Source: Methylocystis sp. H62
GTDB lineage: Bacteria > Pseudomonadota > Alphaproteobacteria > Rhizobiales > Beijerinckiaceae
Direction: 5' to 3'
Assembly: GCF_015709515.1 (NCBI RefSeq)
Contig: NZ_JADNQZ010000040.1
Span: 1 to 56,412 of the forward strand
DNA: 56,412 nucleotides
Position 1 is the first letter of the stretch; the number at the start of each line of letters is the position of its first letter. Below the pieces are notes generated by a model that was not told the DNA's origin, did not search any database, and worked only from the letters and a program-made list of their open reading frames with translations. This document shows positions 48,613 through 56,038 of the stretch, piece after piece. The position numbers were made by a program, and so were the translations under genes.

Positions 48613-48632
48613 TTGATCGACCGGTCGATCAA
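48613..48632. repeat. 20-bp perfect palindrome beside Tn3 relic 2
   Basis: TTGATCGACCGGTCGATCAA is an exact 20-bp palindrome with no spacer. It stands at the broken end of the Tn3 relic and just before three direct repeats (48633-48757). It could be part of a resolution site or a regulator site. Function is not known. Confidence 0.55.
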
Positions 48633-48757
48633 TCTCAATTGAAACCGAAAATGTGCCGATATAGTCTCAATTGAAACCGAAATCGGACTGAGACTGGTTT
48701 TTTTAAGCCCCTGTTTTTCAAAAGATCGTGAGTCTCATCTTGAAACCGAAATCGACA
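48633..48757. repeat. Three irregular direct repeats (TCTCAATTGAAACCGAAA type)
   Basis: TCTCAATTGAAACCGAAA starts at 48633, TCTCAATTGAAACCGAAATC at 48665, and TCTCATCTTGAAACCGAAAT at 48733. Spacing is 32 and 68 bp. Between copies 2 and 3, GTCTCA ... TGAGAC followed by a T-run forms a terminator-like hairpin with CCGAAATCGG in its loop. Possible roles are Tn3 resolution sites or repressor sites. Confidence 0.5.
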
Positions 48758-48764
48758 CTATTAT

Positions 48765-49188
48765 AAGCCGCGCTTTGCGCCGGCGATCTGCGCGGCGGGC
48801 GGCGGCGATCAGCGCCATGCCGACGCGCCCGAATTGACCCCGACCGAGATTTTGGCGGTGACCGCGATAGCCTATCTGCAACCCGGTACCCGCGCCGAAC
48901 TTTCGCGGCTCGCCGGGAAAGAGATCAGCCGCGACGTCATTGGCGCGCTCAAGCGCCATGGCCTGATCGATGACACCTTGCGCGCGCCGGAGTCAGGCGC
49001 ACCATTCGCCTATGTGACGACCAAGAAGGTTCTCGAGGTCTTCGGCCTCGCGACGCTGCGCGATCTCCCCGACATCAAGCAGCTCGAAGACGAATGACTC
49101 TTGGAGAGGAGGCAACCGGGTGCCGGTCCCGACGCCATTCCTTTCGCGAAGATTTTGCGGAGAGCGACGCCGGGGAGCATTGGGAATA
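48765..49188 (+). pseudogene. scpB: Degenerate second copy of scpB
   Basis: From aagccgcgcttt on, the DNA matches codons from about 89 of the scpB gene at 232-930: ELTPTEILAVTAIAYLQPGT, RAELSRLAGKEISRDVIGAL, KRHGLIDDTLRAPESGAPFA, YVTTKKVLEVFGLATLRDLP. At 49095-49097 a GGA is TGA, giving a stop after KQLEDE. Weaker homology goes on to the same end (GAGCATTGGGAATAA at 49188). The 5' third is missing. It is a relic of a duplication or of a second related element. Confidence 0.85.
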
Positions 49189-49287
49189 ACCGACGACAGA
49201 ATTCTCGCGAGGCGACGCCCGTTTGTCGCGGTCTCCTGATACTCCTTACCCCATCCAGTCGTTGTTAAGAAATTCGTCGGAGGGTCG

Positions 49288-49452
49288 ATGCCGCAGAAGA
49301 AGATGTGGGCGGCGCGAGGCTGCGGCCGCGCCGTCAAGGGCAAACTGCTCGATCTAGACAGTGTGGTATATGTGGGCGAGACGGTCTTGCCGAGCTCTCT
49401 GGAGGCGGTCCCGAAAATTCGGGTGGCCGGGGGCCACTGTTGGCGAAGGTGA
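49288..49452 (+). CDS. Small unknown ORF (54 aa)
   Basis: ATG 49288 follows a good tcggagggtcg site and gives 54 residues: PQKKMWAARGCGRAVKGKLL, DLDSVVYVGETVLPSSLEAV, PKIRVAGGHCWRR. No family is recognised. It may be the head of a broken gene, since the DNA from here to the methyltransferase start (49517) holds nothing else. Reported only for its ribosome site. Confidence 0.3.
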   Translation: MPQKKMWAARGCGRAVKGKLLDLDSVVYVGETVLPSSLEAVPKIRVAGGHCWRR

Positions 49453-49516
49453 CGACCATTGCCGCGAGATTGCGTGCGGCTACAAGCATGGTCGCCAGTC
49501 AGTTGGATCGAATGGA

Positions 49517-50470
49517 ATGCTTCGAAATTCCGCCAAGGAGCCTCCTGTAGTGCCTTGCTGCCCGGTCACTGGCGTTTCCGCGGTTCGTCTCGTCCAAATG
49601 GTGCCAGCGCGCCTCCTCCGTCGCCTATGGAAAATAGAGTTCGGCGCGGAAGTTCGGCCGAGCTTCGGCGAGGTGAGCCAGTTCGGGCTGTGGGAATCGC
49701 CGACGGGATTGCTGTTCTTTGACCCGCCTGTCGAAGGCGATCACGTCTTTTATGAAGGGTTCTATTCGAGGCTCAAAAAACTCGGCCTCTACTCCAACCA
49801 TTTCGTTCGGCCCGAGTTCAATCTCGCTGCGCGCCATGTGCCGCGCGGCGCGCGAGTGCTCGATGTCGGATGCGGCTTAGGCAATTTCCGCCATTGTGTG
49901 ACTCACGCCGACTACACTGGGCTGGATCCGCATTTCGCCGAGGACGGCGACGACCCTTCGATCCACAATGAGACTCTCGGCGAACATCTCGTCGTCAACG
50001 CCGCAACCTATGACGCCGTCTGCGCATTTCAGGTTCTCGAACATATCAGCGCGCCTGCGTCGCTATTCGGCGAAATGCTGCGCGCCGCCAAACCAGGCGG
50101 TCTGGTCTTCATCGGCGTGCCGCATGTTCCGTCGGCCTTAACTCGGATACCGAATTTTCTGATGAACGCCCCGCCACATCACCTCAGCTGGTGGACAATT
50201 GGCGCGCTGGAGGAAATGACGAAACGCGCCGGCGCGATTGTCGAAAGCATCGAAAGGGTTCCTTGGGGCGAAGACGACGCGCTGCTTTACTGGATCAGCC
50301 GGTGCAGTCCGATCAAATGCGACGGCCCGTACTATCGCGAAGCGTGGTCTTGGCATGCCTCGGCCGCAGTCGGCCTGCTCGGCGGCCTGGCCGCCCGGCT
50401 AGCGCTGGGTCTTCCGTCGCGCGAGGACGAAGGCACTGGACTGCTGCTGGTGGCCCGCCGAGCGAACTAG
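49517..50470 (+). CDS. Class I SAM-dependent methyltransferase
   Basis: A 317-aa methyltransferase. It opens with CCPVTG, a possible zinc knuckle, then FGLWESPTGLLFFDPPVEGD and FYSRLKKLGLYSNHFVRPEF. The SAM-binding part follows: ARVLDVGCGLGNFRHCVTHA (motif I), YTGLDPHF (motif II), YDAVCAFQVLEHISAPASLF (motif post-II) and RAAKPGGLVFIGVPHVPSAL. The C-terminus has one hydrophobic stretch (AAVGLLGGLAARLALGLPS). This type often acts on polysaccharide or natural-product substrates. ATG 49517 is chosen at the CPVTG head. The stop overlaps by 3 bp, tail to tail, that of the NHLP-like gene. Confidence 0.85.
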   Translation: MLRNSAKEPPVVPCCPVTGVSAVRLVQMVPARLLRRLWKIEFGAEVRPSFGEVSQFGLWESPTGLLFFDPPVEGDHVFYEGFYSRLKKLGLYSNHFVRPEFNLAARHVPRGARVLDVGCGLGNFRHCVTHADYTGLDPHFAEDGDDPSIHNETLGEHLVVNAATYDAVCAFQVLEHISAPASLFGEMLRAAKPGGLVFIGVPHVPSALTRIPNFLMNAPPHHLSWWTIGALEEMTKRAGAIVESIERVPWGEDDALLYWISRCSPIKCDGPYYREAWSWHASAAVGLLGGLAARLALGLPSREDEGTGLLLVARRAN

Positions 50471-50859
50471 CATTCGTCGTGGTCTTTGTGTTCGCTCCCG
50501 CCTAATTTGCCTTGGCGCCGCGGATCGACGGCTAGGCGCCATGGTTGCTGGCGTACGAAGCGCCCGCGCGTACGATCGGCCCTCGCCTGCCAACAATGCA
50601 GCGATCGAAACCGACGGACGCGTGGCGCAATTTTTGAGTCCGCGCCAAAAAGATCGGCCACCGTCAACGACTCAGCGTTCGGCGAGGAAAGCCCCTCGAT
50701 CAGCCGCTTGCGCCAATTCGCGTGGAAGCCGGCTTGTCCCAGTATGGCATCCGGATCCTTGAGCAATGCTTCCCCGAATTCCGGCTCGCATAACGCGCGT
50801 CCCGCAATCTCCGCAAAAAGCTCATTTTGCTCTGCTCTATCGACGGGTGCGTCTGCCAT
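50467..50859 (-). CDS. Small protein with NHLP/Os1348-like N-terminus
   Basis: A 130-aa protein whose first half, ELFAEIAGRALCEPEFGEAL, LKDPDAILGQAGFHANWRKR, LIEGLSS, resembles the leader of nitrile-hydratase-like/Os1348 peptides (GRAL.DPEF.EALL.DP..AL), which are precursors of modified peptides. The second half is basic (VRRFRSLHCWQARADRTRGR) and ends GKLGGSEHKDHDEC. ATG 50859 has a ggggagctgaaa site, so translation is likely. It lies 128 bp downstream of a methyltransferase gene on the same strand and meets another tail to tail. A modified-peptide role is inference; it could also be a plain small protein. Confidence 0.5.
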   Translation of the reverse strand: MADAPVDRAEQNELFAEIAGRALCEPEFGEALLKDPDAILGQAGFHANWRKRLIEGLSSPNAESLTVADLFGADSKIAPRVRRFRSLHCWQARADRTRGRFVRQQPWRLAVDPRRQGKLGGSEHKDHDEC

Positions 50860-50987
50860 TTTCAGCTCCCCTTATCGCCAATCCCAAAGTTTGCTGGTCC
50901 AGATTTCGGTTCAACGAGTTTGGCGCAAGCTTCGTTCCAACTCGCACAATCGCATTGCTCTTTAGAGATTTCGCAGCGCGCCCGCCT

Positions 50988-51857
50988 CTACGGCTTACGG
51001 AAAATAACGAAGACCTCCGTCTCGTCGCCAAGCCAATACCCGAAAAACAAATAAAATCCTGTGAGTGGGTTCAACCACAATCGCGCGCTATTCAGCGGCC
51101 GCTCAAAAAGCACATCGAGCGTCCCATCGAAACATCCCATGTAGTAATGCAAAAATTTCAAAGAAAGCATAGGCATATTCATGTATCCGGTCAGATAGGT
51201 GCGCTCGATCTTCAGGCCGATGTTTCGACCTGCTTCCTGAAGCGCCGGCAGAGCGAGTATATGGCGATGATACGGTTGATGCAGGGAATGAACATATTTT
51301 TCCGCTTCATCGAGATCGATCGCGGCGGCGTTTGGCGTGCCGATAGCGACCAGACCGCCGGGACGACACAGAGCCTCCAAGCGCGCAATCGTGGTAATGG
51401 GATCTTCGACGTGTTCAATCACGTCCTGAGAGATTACTAAATCGTAGCGTTCCTCGAGCGGCGCTGGATCGCTAAAGCGCGGCGAGTATGCGTCATAGCC
51501 GACCGCGCGGTAACCCTTCTCTCGAAGATATTGTGTGAGCGAGCCCCCGCCGCAGCCAAAATCGAGCACAGTTTGCCCTTGCTTCAGACCCGCTTGGGAG
51601 AGCCGCTGGGTCAGTCGGCGATAGGCCAGACTTAGCACCCAATCGAGCTTCATTTTGTGAAAGGGATAGGCTCGATATGCACTCTCAAGGTCTACTTGAT
51701 CGCCAGCGTGGATTGAGCGGCACGACGGACAGCGCCACACCCGAAACTGGGCGTTTCCCAACGACCTAACATTCGCCGGCGCCAGAGCCGTTTCAATGCC
51801 GGTGTCAGAAATCGAAGAAGCTTCACAAACGCGGCAGACTTCAAGGATGCTCATCAT
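50988..51857 (-). CDS. Class I SAM-dependent methyltransferase with zinc-ribbon head
   Basis: A 289-aa methyltransferase. The head CRVCEAS ... RVWRCPSCRSIHAG has two CxxC pairs, a probable zinc ribbon. Then YPFHKMKLDWVLSLAYRRLT, the SAM motif VLDFGCGGGSLTQYLREKGY, AVGYDAYSPRF, YDLVISQDVIEHVEDPITTI and LCRPGGLVAIGTPNAAAIDL. The C-terminal part has a hydrophobic region (LNPLTGFYLFFGYWLGDETE). Close relatives act on cell-surface glycans or lipids. It may share a transcript with the small NHLP-like gene. ATG 51857 or the next ATG 3 bp on. Confidence 0.87.
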   Translation of the reverse strand: MMSILEVCRVCEASSISDTGIETALAPANVRSLGNAQFRVWRCPSCRSIHAGDQVDLESAYRAYPFHKMKLDWVLSLAYRRLTQRLSQAGLKQGQTVLDFGCGGGSLTQYLREKGYRAVGYDAYSPRFSDPAPLEERYDLVISQDVIEHVEDPITTIARLEALCRPGGLVAIGTPNAAAIDLDEAEKYVHSLHQPYHRHILALPALQEAGRNIGLKIERTYLTGYMNMPMLSLKFLHYYMGCFDGTLDVLFERPLNSARLWLNPLTGFYLFFGYWLGDETEVFVIFRKP

Positions 51858-51973
51858 TGCCTCTCTTCCAGATTTGCATTCGCTAGCTACCAGTCGCTCT
51901 CGGCGGCAGAGCGTTCGAATTGGGCGCTCGACAAGCTGCTTCGCTGAAGTTGGGTCGGACGCCTATTTTCTTC

Positions 51974-52265
51974 ACTACTGTCCGGTTAAGCGAACGACGC
52001 AGCTGGAATAAGCCTTCATGGCTAATACGTTAGGCCTGATTTGGTTTGGTGTCGATTTGAACTGGCCTCGGTGATTTTGCGCTAGTTTTCCCTATTTTCC
52101 TGATCGGGGAGCCCTGCCGTGAACTATGGCCGGACGCTGTTTTCGCAAGTCATGGACTTCGTGCCGTGGACGAGTTTCGAGCGAATCGTCACACGTCATC
52201 GCGGTGATGTTCGCGTCCGCAGCCTTCGTCGCGGCGAACAATTTCGCATCATGGCGTTCGCGCAG
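51974..52265 (+). mobile_element. Left-end fragment of an IS4-family element
   Basis: From cactactgtccggttaagcg, a terminal sequence I associate with this IS4 group, to the first 49 codons of the transposase. The rest of the element is absent; 34 bp later the ISL3 element 2 begins. The region 51858-51973 before it holds no gene that I recognise. Confidence 0.6.
52119..52265 (+). pseudogene. IS4-family transposase, N-terminal fragment
   Basis: GTG 52119 opens NYGRTLFSQVMDFVPWTSFE, RIVTRHRGDVRVRSLRRGEQ, FRIMAFAQ, the DUF4372 head of IS4-type transposases (GKTLF.QLMDF.PW..F.RIV.RY.GD..VR). The expected LTYRESLRDIE does not follow; the frame passes into other DNA and the ISL3 end. Only about 49 of some 380 residues are left. 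Confidence 0.72.
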
Positions 52266-52299
52266 AGAGCTATTCGCCGCCGCCTTTCTCGCATTAGAG

Positions 52300-53989
52300 G
52301 GGTCTGCGTCACTTTAAGTGCTTTGCGTTGCCAAAGCGGAACTTGGCGCCTCAATAGCGCATGACGAAGAAAGCGAATTTAGCCTTTGGGCCCGGAGTTG
52401 TCGTGCGCGGCGTTGTATTTCGAGAGAACCGGTGGATCGAATCGGCGGACGGAGCCGGGGCGCGGTCATGCCCCGAGTGCGGAGGAGCGTCAGCATCGCG
52501 TCATAGTTGGCACCTCCGGCGCTTGCAGGATCTTCCAATCCAGGGCGTCCCTGTCGTTCTCGAGTTGCGCCTGGGACGTTGGCGGTGTTTGGACGACGGG
52601 TGCGCGCGAAAGACTTTCGTCGAAAGACTGACGACGGCTTTTCCCTTTGCGCGAAAAACGCAGCGTGTTACCGACCTCGTGAGATTGTTCGGCCACGCCG
52701 CTGGCGGCAGGACAAGCGAAAAATTGCTGGCGCGCTTGGCGATGCCAATCAGCGACAATGCGATTCTGCGGCAGCTCAAACGTCATGCATCCGAACGTCG
52801 CGATGGCGCTCCTCTGCGCGCCATCGCGATTGATGATTGGAGTTGGCGCAAAGGTTTTAACTACGGAACGATCATTGTCGATCTTGAACGTCGGATCGTT
52901 GCAGATGTGCTGGAAACCCGCTCCGCCAAAGAGACTGCGGATTGGGTCAAGCGCCATCCTGAAATCGAAGTCGTCAGCCGCGACCGCTGCGGTCTTTACG
53001 CACAGGGCGTTCGGCAGGGAGCGCCGCAAGCTCGACAAGTCGCTGATCGCTTTCATTTGTTGCAGAACTTGCGCGAAAGCATTGAGCGACACATGACCCG
53101 CATCAGTCGTTTTGCCGGGCGTCCCCAACTCCCGCCGACCACCGGAGATCGTCACGCGGCGCGGCGCGGCGAATGCGGCCACGCGCGTCAAGCTTTATTT
53201 GACCGGGTCAGTTCGCTGCGTGCCTCGGGCAAGACTTTTGTCGACATCGCTGCGCAGATCGGCGTCGACCACAGGACCGTCGCGAAATGGATCAAGACAG
53301 GTTTCCCGCTACACCGTCGGCGCTTGGCGTTGAAGCCGACTTCCCCGCTGTATTTCCAAGAGTTCCTTTCCCGCCGATGGGCCGAGGGCGATCGGGTAGG
53401 CCGGCGTTTGTTTCATGACCTTCGACATCGGGGCTACACGGGAAGCTTCTCAAATCTGGAGCGCCTTTTGTCGACATGGCGCGCCGGCAGCAGGGAAAAG
53501 AAGCAGTCAGAACAGCAGTATAGAAAGTTCATTGAGATCCCGGCAGTCGATCCAGCGACCGGCTGGCAAATCTCTCCGGGTCATTGCCGCTTCTCTCTGC
53601 ATGAAGCCGACGCGGCGACTCACGCCCGCCGAGAACGCTAAGGTCGTCGTTTTGAAGCAGGCCTCCCCCAGCTTCGTCATCCTGCGCCAACTCGCGATGC
53701 GCTTTCGCAGCATTCTGCGCGGGGATGATCCGGACAAGCTCAACAATTGGCTTCATGACGCAAAGCATTCCGGTGTGCGTTCAATGCAGCAGTTTGCGCG
53801 AACATTGAGCCGAGATCTCGACGCCGTCAGGAACGCCATCGTAGAACATTGGAGCAGCGGCCAGGCCGAGGGACAAATCAATCGCCTGACACTTAAGCGC
53901 GCCATGTATGGCCGCGCAGGCATTGAGCTGCTGCGCGCGCGAATGCTTCCATTCGAAACGGCTATGTGCACGTAAAGTGACGCAGACCC
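52300..53989 (+). mobile_element. ISL3-family element 2
   Basis: Exact inverted repeats GGGTCTGCGTCACTTTA lie at 52300-52316 and, reversed, at 53973-53989. One transposase gene fills the element. I see no clear 8-bp target duplication (cattagag before, atttctga after). The ends differ from ISL3 element 1 (gcctcatttttcg), so the two are related but separate elements. Confidence 0.88.
52361..53975 (+). pseudogene. ISL3-family transposase 2, frameshifted near the end
   Basis: From ATG 52361: ARSCPECGGASASRHSWHLR (zinc finger), LRRLQDLPIQGVPVVLELRL, CLDDGCARKTFVERLTTAFP, RAIAIDDWSWRKGFNYGTII (DDE core), VSRDRCGLYAQGVRQGAPQA, RQVADRFHLLQNLRESIERH, FVDIAAQIGVDHRTVAKWIK. At about 53580 the frame shifts: after WQISP the expected VIAASLCMKPTRRLTPAENA is one frame off (an extra G in ccgggtcatt), and the rest (AEGQINRLTLKRAMYGRAGI) goes on to 53975. 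One insertion breaks it. Confidence 0.88.
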
Positions 53990-54201
53990 ATTTCTGATGT
54001 GTCGTGACACGAATTCTCACACCTGCACGGCAAGGATGACGTTCGTGTGAGCGCCAAGGTCACGGGGCGTCGGGCCGCGGCCCGGGTTTGATGCACGGCT
54101 ACGCTGCGCCTATCACGGCAGCGATCTCGGCGCTTATGCAGCCAGCTCGCATTTCTGACACGCTTGCCGAGCGTTCAGGCAACTCAGCCTATGGATTAAT
54201 T
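53990..54201. other. Intergenic, no gene seen
   Basis: About 210 bp between the ISL3 element and the small secreted protein gene. It has GC-rich patches (gggccgcggcccggg is a short palindrome) but no open frame or signal I can name. Confidence 0.4.
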
Positions 54202-54474
54202 TCAATCCGCCAGTTTCTTTAGGCAATCGCCAGCAGCCTCGGCGGTCTTCCTTGCAGTTAGAGGGCTTAATCTGCCGGAGCTTACCCTACTTAGGGTGAT
54301 TGCCGTGACCACCGCCTCATTGTCAGCTCCCCGCCGCATTTTCCCGACTGCTGCCGCGTAGATAGCTTTGGAGTCAGGTGAAAGATCCGCTGCACATGCG
54401 TTCGCCCTTTTTCGGTCGGCGTAAGCTGGCGAAGCAAGAAGAGCGGCAACGATCCCGACTTTTAGTGCCCTCAT
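54202..54474 (-). CDS. Small secreted protein of unknown function
   Basis: A 90-aa protein with a signal peptide (ALKVGIVAALLASPAYA, cleavage before DRKRAN) and a mature part of about 70 residues: ANACAADLSPDSKAIYAAAV, GKMRRGADNEAVVTAITLSR, LTARKTAEAAGDCLKKL. Two cysteines, one at each end, could form a disulfide bond. Conserved small periplasmic proteins of this pattern are common in Hyphomicrobiales; I know no function. No operon partner. Confidence 0.65.
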   Translation of the reverse strand: MRALKVGIVAALLASPAYADRKRANACAADLSPDSKAIYAAAVGKMRRGADNEAVVTAITLSRVSSGRLSPLTARKTAEAAGDCLKKLAD

Positions 54475-54585
54475 GTGTATTGCCTTCGACGACGTGCGTT
54501 GTTTGTTGAATCGGAATGTCTCGACATCGAGATAGTCTCACATTCAAAGGGATTGGATCAAGGTCACTGAGTGGCAGGAAAGGTC

Positions 54586-55605
54586 TCAACCCTGCTGAGC
54601 ACTATGCTTTCGCCATACGTGGTCGCTTCTCGCAGCATCTGTCCTACTGGACTGTCGTTGGTGTTTAAAGCGCCTCCCCCCCTTCGCGTCGGCGGCACGG
54701 CCGCCGCCCTCGAGCCACGCCTTCAGTCGGGGCTCCAGACGTTCGGCGGAGAGCTTTTCGTAGAGGGCCTGGTTCTCGGCCGAGAGCGCGTCGCGCCATT
54801 GCCCGCGGCGCGCCATCCTGAAAAACGCGTTGGCGTCGCGCCATTCGCCCAGATGCGCGCCCGGCGCGGCCTCGTCGCCGATCGCCTTCATGGACTCGAA
54901 GCGGCCGGCGGCGACGAGGGACGGCCATTTCACCTCGTCGATGGAGATTCCGAGGAAAGCGCTCAGCCGACGCATCTCGGCGTCGAGATCGTCGCTCAAA
55001 TCAGCGTAGTGCAGGAAGGCGATATTACCCAACCTGCGGAACTTCCAGAAGCTGCGCATATAGTAGAACACCGAGCCCCACGGAAAACCATCCTCCATCC
55101 AGGGCATCTCGGGCGTCGTCATCCAGACGGGGAACAACACGTTGGGATCCTTTGGGAACGGCAGGCTCTCGCCCGGGACGCCCAGCCGACCCATGATCTC
55201 CGCAACGGTCTCGACGGAAAAATTGTCGAGATGGTCCATCATCGACAGGAACGCGTCGCGCGGATCGCGGCCGCAGACGACGTAGGATACGCGCGCATCG
55301 AAAGGCAGGCCGTCGAGCGGCGTGTGGGTCTTGATGACGCGGCGGAAAGGCTGCGCGTCAAGGTCGGCCACGACCTCCTCGATCGGCTGCGCCAGGCGGT
55401 CGAGCCAGCGTGAAAGGCGCGTCAGCGGCTGCGGCAGCGTCGCGTTCTGATGCACGAGGAGCGCGCATAGCATCTGCGTCCAGGTCGTGCCACACTTGGG
55501 CGGTGTGCAGACGATGATGTCGCCCGCGCGTAGCATGAAGCTGTTCCAGCGCGCGCTGTCATAGACGACTCCGGAGTAGGTGTGGATGCGCTCCGGCGCG
55601 CTCAT
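54586..55605 (-). CDS. Sulfotransferase-family protein
   Basis: A 339-aa member of the cytosolic-type sulfotransferase family, which moves a sulfo group from PAPS to an alcohol or amine. The PAPS sites are clear: IIVCTPPKCGTTWTQMLCAL (5'-phosphosulfate loop, about 30-49) and VVCGRDPRDAFLSMMDHLDN (3'-phosphate site). Other family parts are RRVIKTHTPLDGLPFDA (catalytic-type His), VFYYMRSFWKFRRLGNIAFL, LHYADLSDDLDAEMRRLSAF. The last 30 residues (RRFKHQRQSSRTDAARSDHV) are basic and unusual. The substrate is unknown. Confidence 0.9.
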   Translation of the reverse strand: MSAPERIHTYSGVVYDSARWNSFMLRAGDIIVCTPPKCGTTWTQMLCALLVHQNATLPQPLTRLSRWLDRLAQPIEEVVADLDAQPFRRVIKTHTPLDGLPFDARVSYVVCGRDPRDAFLSMMDHLDNFSVETVAEIMGRLGVPGESLPFPKDPNVLFPVWMTTPEMPWMEDGFPWGSVFYYMRSFWKFRRLGNIAFLHYADLSDDLDAEMRRLSAFLGISIDEVKWPSLVAAGRFESMKAIGDEAAPGAHLGEWRDANAFFRMARRGQWRDALSAENQALYEKLSAERLEPRLKAWLEGGGRAADAKGGRRFKHQRQSSRTDAARSDHVWRKHSAQQG

Positions 55606-56038
55606 CTTGACATCCCCCGCGTGGCGATGACATCAGAGAAAACTTGCCCGGTCAACCAAGCAAAAAATGTTCCGGGCGTCACGGCGATTGGGAGCCAGCC
55701 CGTGCGATGGTCGGCGGCTGTTGCGCTTTCTCTTGAAGGCACGCTTCAGGAATGGATCGCCTCTCAGCGCGTACTAGGTTGACGCCGACCGATCTGATCA
55801 CGGAATCGCGATTTCGCTTTGTCAAATTTCTACATCAAGGAAAATCGCCGACAACTCAAAAAAATTATCACATTTGCTCGGTTTGCGAGGCAAAATTCAA
55901 AAAAAATTGCGAGCGCGATGCAACGAATTTCGGAATGAGACGTTGACAGATAGCGGTTGCTGCAGTGCACCTAACTATTAAGCGCGATGCACATAATTTG
56001 GCCAGGGCGCGGTGGCGATTTCTCTTGGAGGGACATTG
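55606..56038. other. Intergenic region with an AT-rich stretch
   Basis: About 430 bp. The stretch 55790-55950 is far richer in A+T than the rest of the window (runs such as aaaaaaattatcaca, caaaattcaaaaaaaattg) and could be a promoter or a nucleoid-protein binding region for the gene at 56039. A plus-strand frame from 55629 gives 51 residues with no recognisable features. Confidence 0.4.

Noticed and set aside
48633-48757. A short CRISPR array
   Set aside because: Only three copies of about 18-20 nt at unequal spacing (32 and 68 bp), with drift between copies and no cas gene; it fits a protein-binding or resolution site better.
53990-54201. A replication or partition origin suggested by the gggccgcggccc palindrome
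   Set aside because: Only one short palindrome, no iterons, no rep gene nearby.
55629-55782. A 51-aa gene after the sulfotransferase
   Set aside because: No ribosome site, no recognisable features, and codon use does not stand out.
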